Shown piece after piece: positions 7,707-14,222 of a stretch of DNA of 14,222 nt (position 1 is its first letter; every line of letters starts with the position of its first letter). Source of the DNA: Saccoglossus kowalevskii. Its lineage: Eukaryota; Hemichordata; Enteropneusta; Harrimaniidae. The DNA lies in the NCBI RefSeq assembly GCF_000003605.2, contig NW_003105608.1, forward strand, positions 4,794 through 19,015, in the 5' to 3' direction. The position numbers were made by a program, and so were the translations under genes. Below the pieces are notes generated by a model. That model saw nothing but the letters and a program-made list of their open reading frames with translations, searched no databases and was not told where the DNA came from.

Positions 7707-10700
7707 GTACTTAAGGGACAGGCCAATATACAATTAGAGGACCCGGAAATGTCTATGATTCTGCTTTGTCACATAAAAATTACCTAATGCATACTCTGAA
7801 GCGTTTAGTTTTTGTAATTTCAGGGTTTTATGACATGACATTTATTTTTGAATAGAAAAAATTTCATGAAAATCACTGATACTCTGGATCTAATGAATCC
7901 TCGGGGGCGGACATCCGGGCATTTTCACCGCCTGGCAACCCGCGGCGGTGAAAATAAAGGCCAAAAATTCGCAGAAAACGGTATTTTGGGATGATTGTTG
8001 AGACTTCTCTGAACAGTGTAACAAGATTAGCCCTACATGTGTAACATATATACCGGTAAATTTGGTTGTTCGGGATTACTTCAAAGTTGAGTTTGTGTTG
8101 TTTTCTTGAATTTTCACCGGCTCGACCGGCGTTCCACAGCAGCGCGCACAGAGCCCATAGAAATGCATGTACAGTGGTGCGCGTCGTAGCAACGTGGAAC
8201 GTCTTGTGACGTAGCTCCGCCCCCGAGGATAATGAATTTCATGACTTGCTGAATTTGTGAAAATTTGTTTGTCAAAAAATTAGTATAATACAGCATTCGG
8301 ATTAGTCAGGAACAGACTTGACCTTTCGGGTCAGAGGTCGTTGTTGCAGGACAAATCATGCAGAAAATACATCAAAGTGGAAGGGAAATTTTTGGTATAC
8401 AATATTTGGTAGATAGATTATTTCTATCATAATCATGCATTTAATACAGACCCATGATTAAGAAAGAATGACTACCACACTTTCTTGACCAAATTTGTCT
8501 TCAGTTTTTTCTTATACTGCAAAATGACTTATTTTCACTGGGTTTAAATTTCACTGAATTAGGATTTCAGACATACTCAGTGGGTTTTAAATTCACGGTT
8601 TTATCATTTAGATAATGTGTTCTATGCTAACTTTTACATATTCACTGGGTTTTAATTTAGTGCATTTGCAAGTCAGCAAAATAAGCAAAATTAAAATCCA
8701 GTGAATAATTAATCCTTTTACAGTATTCTTCAATATTTCTGGAAATGAACCCTAATTTTCGAGCCAACAGACAATTTTTCAGTTTTTACTCAAAAAATTT
8801 AGCTATTTTTGTCCAAATCTTTTGAAGGAAAGTGCAGACTATAAACAGAAGTATTTTGTGAATTTGTGATGAAAAGAGGAAACTGGTGGTGAAAAAGTTA
8901 AAAAAGAATGATAACCAATTTCATTTAGTCAGTATAATGAACCTTTATCAAATTCTGGTAATCCACTATATCAGAGGTAGTACGTGTACAAAATTATTTA
9001 TGTGCTTAGAACTTAGCTAATTTGCATGAACAAGTTCAAATTTAATTAAAAATATGTGTACCGTTAGATTAGGTTTTTGAGAATACAATTATTTTTTTTC
9101 CCTCATCCTTTGACAAGTAAAGATTCCTGTTGAATTGTTTCTCACATCCATGTGGTCATGCCATACGAATCTGATACTGTGGAATACTTTATTTTCGCTG
9201 AAAAGGCTTTTTGGGCGTTTTGCTTGAAATTTATTTTCACTGATTTTTCCTGAGTTTAATGTGAAATACAGGAAAAAAAGTATATTCGCTGGATTTTATT
9301 TTCACGGAATCATCCCTTCAGCGAAAATAGCAAAAATAAAGTATTCTACAGTAGTTAACAAAAATCTTGTTTACTTTAGCAGCTATATTTATTACTATAC
9401 TATAATAGACAGTACGTCGACGCATTGACCTCCGCTGCTCGTCGGTCGATACTCTCGCTGTACTGTCTTTGAGCATACTTTGAGGTATCTTTATAATAAC
9501 CTCATTATTATACATCTTTTCCTTCCAAGGACACATCATGGGTATACCGAAATCTAAAAAGTTTGGAACAGAATCAGCCAACTTCTTTGTGTGAAGTCTG
9601 GTCAAACCCTGATGGCAGCCATGTTTGTTTTTATTATTAGATGACGCTTACACGCATGATCATTTCATATTTGGAATTCGCATTTCCTTATATGGTAGGA
9701 TGAAAATATCCTGTAAAATACTGCAAAATTACGGCACTCTGTAACTTATGGCGTTACGGTGACGGATGTATAACAATAGTATTTATTGCTATATTAACAA
9801 TTGTAATATTTTTCAGAAAAGGACCATTATCTGTGAAAGAAGAAATCAAATCGTTCATGGCAGACCGAAAGATATCGCAAATGTTTGTGTCGCAGAAAAC
9901 GGGCATCAGTCAAAGTTACATATCATTGTTCTTAGTGCAAGGTATCGAGATGAAATCCAACACACAGAAGACGTTGTACTCGTGGTATGTACATGAAAAG
10001 AAAGGACTTCCTTTCACTACAAGTAAGGAACACTTCATAATTTTTTTGGAGGGGGGGTACTTGGTGGCTGAGGGTAAAGATGCTGTGAGGTAAAGCTATG
10101 CCTCTCAGATGATATACATTAGTCTTCAACCAATCACACACATTACTGGTTATCAAGACCTCACTTCCTTGCAGTCAACAAACTGACTCCACTTGATTTG
10201 GGGGGGGGGGTCCCATTTTCACTTTATATTCCTACATAATCTGGCCTGTTAGAGAGGGTACACTGTCTTCAATATTGCTATAAAAAATTGATAATTGACA
10301 AAAAACGTACAAACTTTGACATTTTTATTACTACACTACATATTTTGCAGCCATTGCACCGAAGAATCAACCAAAGCCCACCCAGGAAGAGCCGACTGAT
10401 AACATTGCCATGAGTACACCAACTACCAGTGCATCTGACAAAAATGACAAGGGTAATACTGGTAAAAAAAGATTTGTCTGGAAGGATTCTTGCATACCAA
10501 TTTTAGAAAAATATTTTGAACAGAATCAGTATCCAGACGACTACGAAAGAGAAGTTATTGCAGATGCATGTAATTCAGTTATTCAGATTCCTGGTGAGTA
10601 CCTTTGAAACTTCATTTAATTATTCAGATTCCTAGTGAGTACCTCTGAAACTTCATTTAATTATTCAGATTCCCGGTGAGTACCTTTGAAACTTCATTTA

Positions 10701-12518
10701 ATTATTCAGATTCCTGGTGAGTACCTTTGAAACTTTATTCACTTATTCAGACTCCTGACGGGTACTTTTGAAACTTTATTTAATTATTCAGATTCCTGGT
10801 GAGTACCTTTGAAACTTTATTTAATTATTCAGATTCCTGGTGAAACTTTATATAGCTATTCAGATTCCTGAACCATGTAATGTAATATGTACAGGAGCAC
10901 CAATGAGTGACCATGTGATATAGGATTTATTGTTAACATATGAGAATTACTAATGTCACATTGTCATGAATTGGAGATCCTATATTTCCCATTGTCTTTG
11001 TTTCACAGCTTTTGCTGTCATGATAAATACATTGGAATGAGTGAATGTCTGAAATTACTGGTATATAATGAAAACTTTAATAAAACCATATTTTAAACAG
11101 TTGTTTAAACAGTCATCAAATACTGATAATTTGAGCCATGTTTTGGCATTTTTTGAGAGGACGTCAAATTATGAAATTTTGACCATCATATCATCAATAC
11201 CCCATTCAATATTGAGTAGGGATATCAAATATATCCGGTGGGTGGGCTTATCACATGAAACTGACAGGCATGGTAAATGCGATAATGTTGTATATTTGTA
11301 TTTCACAGGATATGAATTACCATCTGATAAATTAGTGACGCCAATAAAAGTCTACAATTGGTTTTGCAACAAAAGAAAAGACCAGAAAAGAAGAAAACAT
11401 ATCGGTAAATGTAATTCTGTAATTCAATGCAATACTGGTACTGCATTAGCATACACCAATGTCATTAGATACATCCTCTCCCCACTACCACCACCACTTA
11501 TGACCACTACTGCAAAATATGTCAGAAAACAGAAATGTAATAATAATCGAGGATTTAGAATGATTATAAATTTCATTTATATTAAAGGCACAACTTCTCT
11601 GATGTTGACACAATAATCAAATGTCTAAATCTTCGCTTCAATTTTCCTTATAGCATATTATTGAAGGGAATTGTCGCTTCTTTTTCACAGCGTAAATTAC
11701 TGTTTATTTTTCTGTTTATTTTCAAACAAAAACAGAAAATATGACAAAAAAACAGAATTGCAATAGTACATTTCGAAGATAGCATGACATTTTTCTATCA
11801 TAAAGAATTATGTGTATTATTTGTTGAACCCAATACTGTAAAAATACTTTATTTTCGCTTGGTATTAATTTTCTCTATTTTCACTGAAGGAAGGAAGGAA
11901 TGATTCAATGAAAATAAAATCCAGCGAATATACCTGTTTTCCTATATTTTACATTCAACTCGTCAAAAATCAGTGAAAATAAATTCCATACAAAACACCC
12001 AAAAAGACTTTTCAGCGAAAATTACTTAAAAAAAGTATTTTAAAGTACCATATTTGTTTTATTAGAAGAACATCCCTAATAGAAATTTCACATCAAGCAA
12101 AAATAGACACACCTCAACTATGTATGGCTTTGCTGCAGTGCAATACGCAACCATAGTAGCTCTATTATAAGTACATCTCCAATAAAAACATAGTTATATT
12201 GTAACGATGCACTAATTAACATGTCACAATGTCTACTGTTTCATTGCAGCTGAAATGGAAGCCGCAGCAAATAATGAACTTCGATTGACAATACCAAATC
12301 CTGGTTTTGCAACATCATCATCGTCATCGACGTCATCACAAATAAAGACTGAAGTCAATAGTCCTGATGATTGTAGTATAATATCGGAAAAGCGAAGTTG
12401 CTCTCCCAATCAAGACCCGATGCAATTGGCAGTTGAAATGGCAGCCGTTAATCATTCTATTCTAGCACTTGTCAATCAACACGATGACGAAATGAGCGAC
12501 GATTCCGGGCATCAGTAG
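7174..12518 (+). CDS. HMBOX1: HMBOX1/HOT1 orthologue, complete five-exon coding region
   Basis: Model: join(7174..7706, 9817..10022, 10351..10593, 11309..11404, 12250..12518), 1347 nt, 448 aa; human HMBOX1 is about 420 aa. Each junction is GT/AG and keeps frame (split codons R178, T247, G328, A360). Family-specific signatures visible here are the N-terminal YTIEQIDLLRRLRKSGMTKDE, the POU-like VKEEIKSFMADRKISQ, the homeodomain pieces NQYPDDYEREVIADACNSVI and KVYNWFCNKRK, and the C-terminal DPMQLAVEMAAVNHSILAL. That last box separates HMBOX1 from HNF1A/B. The family consists of nuclear proteins; vertebrate HMBOX1 binds double-stranded TTAGGG telomere repeats directly and also acts as a transcription regulator. 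The role in this animal is inferred from orthology. The start has a strong context (GCCATGG), and an in-frame TAA at 7132-7134 closes the frame upstream. Confidence 0.95.
7898..8229. mobile_element. GC-rich 332-bp MITE with 14-bp perfect inverted ends
   Basis: Ends TCCTCGGGGGCGGA (7898-7911) and TCCGCCCCCGAGGA (8216-8229) are perfect inverted repeats. TAATGAA occurs directly outside both ends (7891-7897, 8230-8236), a 7-base target-site duplication (8 cannot be excluded, which would suggest hAT). It contains a strong hairpin at 7921-7955 and is far more GC-rich than the intron around it. No transposase; the minus-strand open frame 8114-8296 lies mostly inside it and is incidental. Confidence 0.85.
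7921..7955. repeat. 12-bp perfect hairpin inside the GC-rich MITE
   Basis: ATTTTCACCGCC (7921-7932) and GGCGGTGAAAAT (7944-7955) pair perfectly around an 11-base loop. ATTTTCACCG recurs at about 8110 in the same element, so it is probably a subterminal motif. Confidence 0.85.
8458..8901. mobile_element. TTAA-flanked MITE (family 2), interrupted copy
   Basis: TTAA at 8458-8461 and 8898-8901 bounds a sequence that aligns with 13764-14000 once the insert at 8514-8725 is removed. Shared blocks include ATATTTCTGGAAATGAA, GAGCCAACAGACAA, GCAGACTATAA and AACTGGTGGT. TTAA boundaries suggest a piggyBac-type non-autonomous element. The right end is better conserved than the left. Confidence 0.8.
8514..8725. 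mobile_element. TA-flanked MITE related to family 1, nested in family 2
   Basis: Core 8516-8723 begins CTGCAAAATGACTTATTTTC and ends TCCTTTTACAG, inverted ends flanked by TA duplications (8514-8515, 8724-8725). The paralogous sequence at 13764-14000 reads CTTATATTCTTTG without the insert, giving the empty site with a single TA. TA duplication points to a Tc1/mariner-like transposase acting in trans. The inside has three copies of CACTGGGTTTaAAtTt-like sequence. Confidence 0.87.
9175..9353 (+). mobile_element. TA-flanked MITE, family 1 copy B (best-preserved ends)
   Basis: Left end TACTGTGGAATACTTTATTT and the inverse of the right end TACTGTAGAATACTTTATTT match at 19 of 20 positions. Internal CTGGATTTTATTTTCAC and ATACAGGAAA match copies A and C in opposite orientation. 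About 180 bp, no coding capacity, in hmbox1 intron 1. Confidence 0.85.
9410..9505. repeat. dispersed repeat, copy 2 (pair with 6251-6339)
   Basis: Begins CAGTACGTCGACGCATTGACC and ends TAATAACCTCAT. Within it GACAGTAC (9408-9415) and GTACTGTC (9460-9467) form an 8-bp inverted repeat. CpG-rich relative to the surroundings. Family unknown. Confidence 0.5.
9817..10022 (+). CDS. HMBOX1: hmbox1 coding exon 2: POU-specific-like (SPUS-HNF) domain
   Basis: Acceptor TATTTTTCAG|AAAAGG follows a branch-point-like TATTAAC (9792-9798); donor ACTACAA|GTAAGG is at 10022/10023. Encodes residues 179-246 plus split codons. The domain runs from VKEEIK (184-189) through ADRKISQ, a TGISQSYISLFL recognition-helix region (206-217), to KTLYSWYVHEKKG (229-241). 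As I recall vertebrate HMBOX1, the recognition helix reads QSRISHWL, so R, H and W are here Y, L and F. The following G-x-x-MK...TQK-x-LY-x-WYV looks closer to HNF1A/B than to vertebrate HMBOX1. A GTG codon at 9833 opens a shorter frame but is an internal valine. Confidence 0.92.
10023..10350 (+). other. hmbox1 intron 2
   Basis: A 328-bp intron from GTAAGG to TTTTGCAG. It contains an 11-G run at 10200-10210 and nothing else recognised. Confidence 0.85.
10351..10593 (+). CDS. HMBOX1: hmbox1 coding exon 3: linker and homeodomain helices 1-2
   Basis: Acceptor CATATTTTGCAG|CCATTG; donor CCTG|GTGAGT at 10593/10594. Encodes residues 248-327 plus split T247 and G328. After a Pro/Thr/Ser-rich linker, the homeodomain starts at KKRFVWKD (285-292). 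It continues with ILEKYFEQNQYPDDYERE and IADACNSVIQIPG, the HNF1-class layout with a long connection before helix 3. The ATG at 10410 is internal (M267). The last 15 bases of the exon, including the donor, are tandemly repeated downstream in the intron. Confidence 0.94.
10579..10873. repeat. HMBOX1: 41-bp tandem array of the hmbox1 exon 3 donor region, eight copies
   Basis: The ATTCAGATTCCTG landmark starts at 10581, 10622, 10663, 10704, 10745, 10786, 10827 and 10858. The period is exactly 41 bp except the last step of 31 bp. The first copy is the exon end plus its donor; the rest lie in intron 3. GTGAGT is intact in copies 1, 2, 3, 4 and 6; copy 5 (GACGGGTAC) and copy 7 (GTGAAA) are damaged and copy 8 has lost it. 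Because 41 is not a multiple of three, and TGA falls in frame 12-14 bases after the first donor, use of any downstream copy truncates the protein before the recognition helix. Confidence 0.95.
10874..11308 (+). other. rest of hmbox1 intron 3
   Basis: AT-rich intron with no further repeat. The open frame 11068-11616 crosses intron, exon 4 and the next intron; only 11309-11404 of it is coding. Confidence 0.75.
11309..11404 (+). CDS. HMBOX1: hmbox1 coding exon 4: homeodomain recognition helix
   Basis: A 96-nt exon, residues 329-359 plus split codons. Acceptor TTTGTATTTCACAG|GATATG; donor ATCG|GTAAAT at 11404/11405. It holds helix 3 of the homeodomain, KVYNWFCNKRKDQKRRK. W345, F346, N348 (homeodomain Asn51) and R350 (Arg53) are all kept, so DNA binding by the homeodomain should be intact. 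Vertebrate proteins have WFANRRK at this place, so A-to-C and R-to-K are conservative changes. The basic tail KRRK could serve as a nuclear localisation signal. Confidence 0.93.
11405..11833 (+). other. hmbox1 intron 4, left part
   Basis: AT-rich, no exon or RNA gene recognised before the MITE at 11834. Confidence 0.75.
11834..12047 (-). mobile_element. TA-flanked MITE, family 1 copy C
   Basis: Begins TACTGTAAAAATACTTTATT and shares GTGATTCA/GTGAAAATAAAATCCAGCGAATATACC-type blocks with copy A in the same orientation. It ends near AAGTATTTTAAAGTA. It also has a GAAGGAAGGAAGGAA stretch (11887-11901). The right end is degraded. Confidence 0.8.
12250..12518 (+). CDS. HMBOX1: hmbox1 coding exon 5: C-terminal HMBOX1 box and stop
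   Basis: Acceptor GTTTCATTGCAG|CTGAAATGG; encodes residues 361-448 and TAG at 12516-12518. After EMEAAANNEL (compare NIEAAIL in vertebrates) come a serine run (382-389), IKTE (391-394, matching the SUMO-acceptor consensus Psi-K-x-E) and the conserved box DPMQLAVEMAAVNHSILAL (415-433). The protein ends with an acidic tail (HDDEMSDDSGHQ). In vertebrates an IKTE motif lies after the box rather than before it, so the motif seems to have moved or arisen separately. The stop codon is the first triplet of the 3'UTR tandem array. Confidence 0.94.
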
Positions 12519-12641
12519 AATGACCTATCAGTAGCCCTCATATAGATCACAGGGTGTAGAATAACCTATCAGTAGCATCCATATAGGTCACATGGTGTAG
12601 AATGACCTATCAGTAGCATCCATGTATGTCACATGGTATAG

Positions 12642-12647
12642 AATAAA
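12642..12647 (+). terminator. candidate polyadenylation signal AATAAA inside the array
   Basis: Created by one extra A in unit 4 of the 3'UTR array, 124 bases after the stop. The following bases are not clearly GT-rich. Confidence 0.3.
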
Positions 12648-12806
12648 CCTTTCAGTAGTATCCATATAGATCACATGGTATAGAATAACCTATCAGTAGT
12701 ATCCATATAGGTCACATGGTGTAGAATGACCTATCAGTAGTATCCATATAGGTCACATGGTGTAGAATGACCTATCAGTAGCATCCATGTAGGTCACATG
12801 GTATAG

Positions 12807-12812
12807 AATAAA
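12807..12812 (+). terminator. second AATAAA, in array unit 8
   Basis: Same one-base variant as at 12642, spread by the four-unit block duplication. Either signal could end the hmbox1 mRNA; no other AATAAA is seen before about 14043. Confidence 0.3.
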
Positions 12813-13095
12813 CCTTTCAGTAGTATCCATATAGATCACATGGTGTAGAATGACCTATCAGTAGTATCCATATAGGTCTGGTGTAGAAAACGTATCAGTG
12901 ACTTCAATTTAGGTCACATGATGTACATTAACCTATCAGTCATCTCCTTATATGCCACATGATATGCAATGAGTTGTTTTTAGCCTCCATATTTTATCAA
13001 TATGTGAAATGGGCTTATCAATAGCTCAATATAGGTCACATGATAGCAATTAACCTATCAGTATCCTGTTTATATATTGGTGGGTCACATGATAG

Positions 13096-13763
13096 AAGGT
13101 CAAAACTGAAGAACAAATAATGATACAATTTGAAGCAAGGTAATTTGTCATCTTGTGAAAAAAAACACTGTGCAAATATTTTTTTTTGTATTCATCATTC
13201 TGACTTGTTTTTTTTATAAACATGTGAGTGAATTTTAACAATTTTAAATGCACATATGTGTCATTCATTCAGCTGTAGAAAAAAAGAAAATTTGTCTGGT
13301 TGATTCATTTTAAGTGCAAACACAGGTCTTTCTTATTCTGAAATTACCATTGTTCTTTTTTTTTGATTTTTTATCAAAAGTTGTTTTTTTTTCTTTTTAA
13401 AAACAAACAAAATTAAACTCTAATGTTAATATTTGTAATCAAACACCTGTACAGGTCCCTGAAGGTTTTTCTTTTTTTTGAGCCTCACAAAATATCACCC
13501 AAACACAAACAAAAAGGACAGAAAAATCTTTGTGGAAAATGATTAAGTAGCCTGAACTTTATTTGTTTTATGTCATATTTGGCTTATGACAGGCTGGTAT
13601 CCTTATTTTGTGTGAAATTGTCATAATATACCGGAACTCACTTTCCCAATAGTGTACTTCAAGAGATCATGGAGCTATGAGATTATAGCTCCATGGTTAC
13701 CGGTAGACCATTCATCATCTGATCCCTACCATAGTTTCTCTAATAATAGTACCTGCATTTACT
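13096..13763. other. downstream of hmbox1, no feature recognised
   Basis: AT-rich with long T and A runs. ATCATGGAGCTATGAGATTATAGCTCCATGG (split: GGAGCTAT 13669-13676, ATAGCTCC 13685-13692) is a short inverted repeat. No gene. Confidence 0.55.
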
Positions 13764-14000
13764 TTAACCTTTTCATAACCAGACTTTCTCGCCCAAATTT
13801 TTCTCCACTTTTTGTCTTATATTCTTTGATATTTCTGGAAATGAATCCTAATTTTAGAGCCAACAGACAAAATTTAATTCAATTTTAAATTTTCACTCGA
13901 AAAATTTGGCAATTTTTGTCACAATTCTATGAAGGAAATAGCAGACTATAACATTGACTATTTTGTGATGCAAAGAGGGAACTGGTGGTAAAAAGGTTAA
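13764..14000. mobile_element. TTAA-flanked MITE (family 2), intact copy
   Basis: TTAA at 13764-13767 and 13997-14000. Terminal CCTTTTCATAACCAG and the inverse of the right end CCTTTTTACCACCAG match at 12 of 15 positions. Length 237 bp, piggyBac-like boundaries, no coding capacity. It carries the undisturbed TA target (13820-13821) that is occupied in the copy at 8458-8901. The + strand open frame 13652-13888 runs into it by chance. Confidence 0.8.
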
Positions 14001-14222
14001 AGCGCGGTGGTTGTCGCGCAACGCATGTTCGAATTTCATGTAAATAAACAATGTATTTTACATGTGTTGTATACGTCGCTACGAGTCTCTCATCGAACAG
14101 GACGCAGCGCGACGACTGTCACCCTTAAAATGACATATAATGATCCGCCGTACACTAAATACAATTTTTAGCAAATATGAGCTCATATAATAAATACATT
14201 ACATTCAAATGGCCTCATTGAA

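Larger units (their letters stand above)
12516..13095. repeat. HMBOX1: 41-bp tandem array starting at the hmbox1 stop codon (3'UTR)
   Basis: Units begin TAGAAT at 12516, 12557, 12598, 12639, 12681, 12722, 12763, 12804, 12846 and 12884, then decay to about 13095. The first TAG is the hmbox1 stop. Most units hold ATAGGTCA and, 12 bases on, TGACCTAT, an 8-bp inverted repeat. Units 7-8 repeat the variants of units 3-4 (CATCCATGTA, then AATAAACCTTTCAG), so a block of four units (about 165 bp) was duplicated. Sequence is unrelated to the exon 3 array despite the equal period. Confidence 0.93.

Noticed and set aside
8114-8296. Minus-strand open frame overlapping the GC-rich MITE
   Set aside because: Lies mostly within a non-autonomous element with no protein similarity recognised.
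9833-10093. Separate 86-residue gene starting at GTG 9833
   Set aside because: It is hmbox1 exon 2 with read-through into intron 2; the splice sites and domain continuity are clear.
11068-11616. 182-residue + strand open frame as a separate gene
   Set aside because: Only 11309-11404 is coding (hmbox1 exon 4); both sides are intron read through splice sites.
14003-14040. tRNA-like or SINE-like B box (ATGTTCGAATTTC) after GCGCAACGC
   Set aside because: The B-box match is imperfect, spacing to any A box is too short and no acceptor-stem pairing was found.

Overview
This is a eukaryotic, AT-rich (visibly about two-thirds A+T) genomic window with GT/AG-spliced genes, long introns, miniature inverted-repeat elements (MITEs) and tandem arrays. 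The protein content points to a bilaterian animal. Intron style, repeat load and divergence from vertebrates suggest an invertebrate, possibly a marine lophotrochozoan such as a mollusc; that placement is inference. Nothing bacterial, viral or CRISPR-like was seen.

The main gene is a complete five-coding-exon orthologue of HMBOX1 (HOT1, the telomere-repeat-binding HNF1-class homeobox protein) on the + strand. The model is join(7174..7706, 9817..10022, 10351..10593, 11309..11404, 12250..12518), 1347 nt and 448 aa. All four junctions keep frame and use GT/AG. Domains in order are an HNF1-N-like helical module, a long Asn/Ser/Gln/Gly-rich linker, an HNF1-type POU-specific-like domain (SPUS-HNF), an atypical homeodomain split over two exons, and the HMBOX1 C-terminal box. 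A 5'UTR splice acceptor probably lies at 7063/7064. A GC/CpG-richer patch at about 5510-5720 is a candidate promoter.

On the - strand, in divergent orientation, is the 5' part of a second gene. Its first coding exon is 2712..2633 and its second is 423..324, joined in frame to give 60 residues rich in Gly/Ser/Asp followed by a basic stretch. I cannot name this gene; it continues past the left edge. A noncoding first exon near 3141-3235 is possible.

The most unusual feature is three unrelated tandem arrays that each begin at the edge of a coding region. A 65-bp array (1-334) carries repeated copies of the 5' splice site of - strand exon 2. A 41-bp array (10579-10873) carries eight copies of the end of hmbox1 exon 3, five of them with an intact GTGAGT donor. 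A second, unrelated 41-bp array (12516-about 13095) begins exactly at the hmbox1 stop codon and fills the 3'UTR with AGGTCA...TGACCT stem-loops and two AATAAA signals.

The introns hold several transposable elements. There is a TA-flanked MITE family (1548-1751, 9175-9353, 11834-12047) and a relative at 8514-8725. That relative sits inside a TTAA-flanked MITE, and the undisrupted paralogue at 13764-14000 preserves the empty site. A GC-rich 332-bp MITE lies at 7898-8229. The remaining intergenic and intronic DNA (424-1547, 1752-2632, 3240-5500, 5720-7060, 13100-13760) shows only simple repeats, homopolymer runs and repeat fragments.
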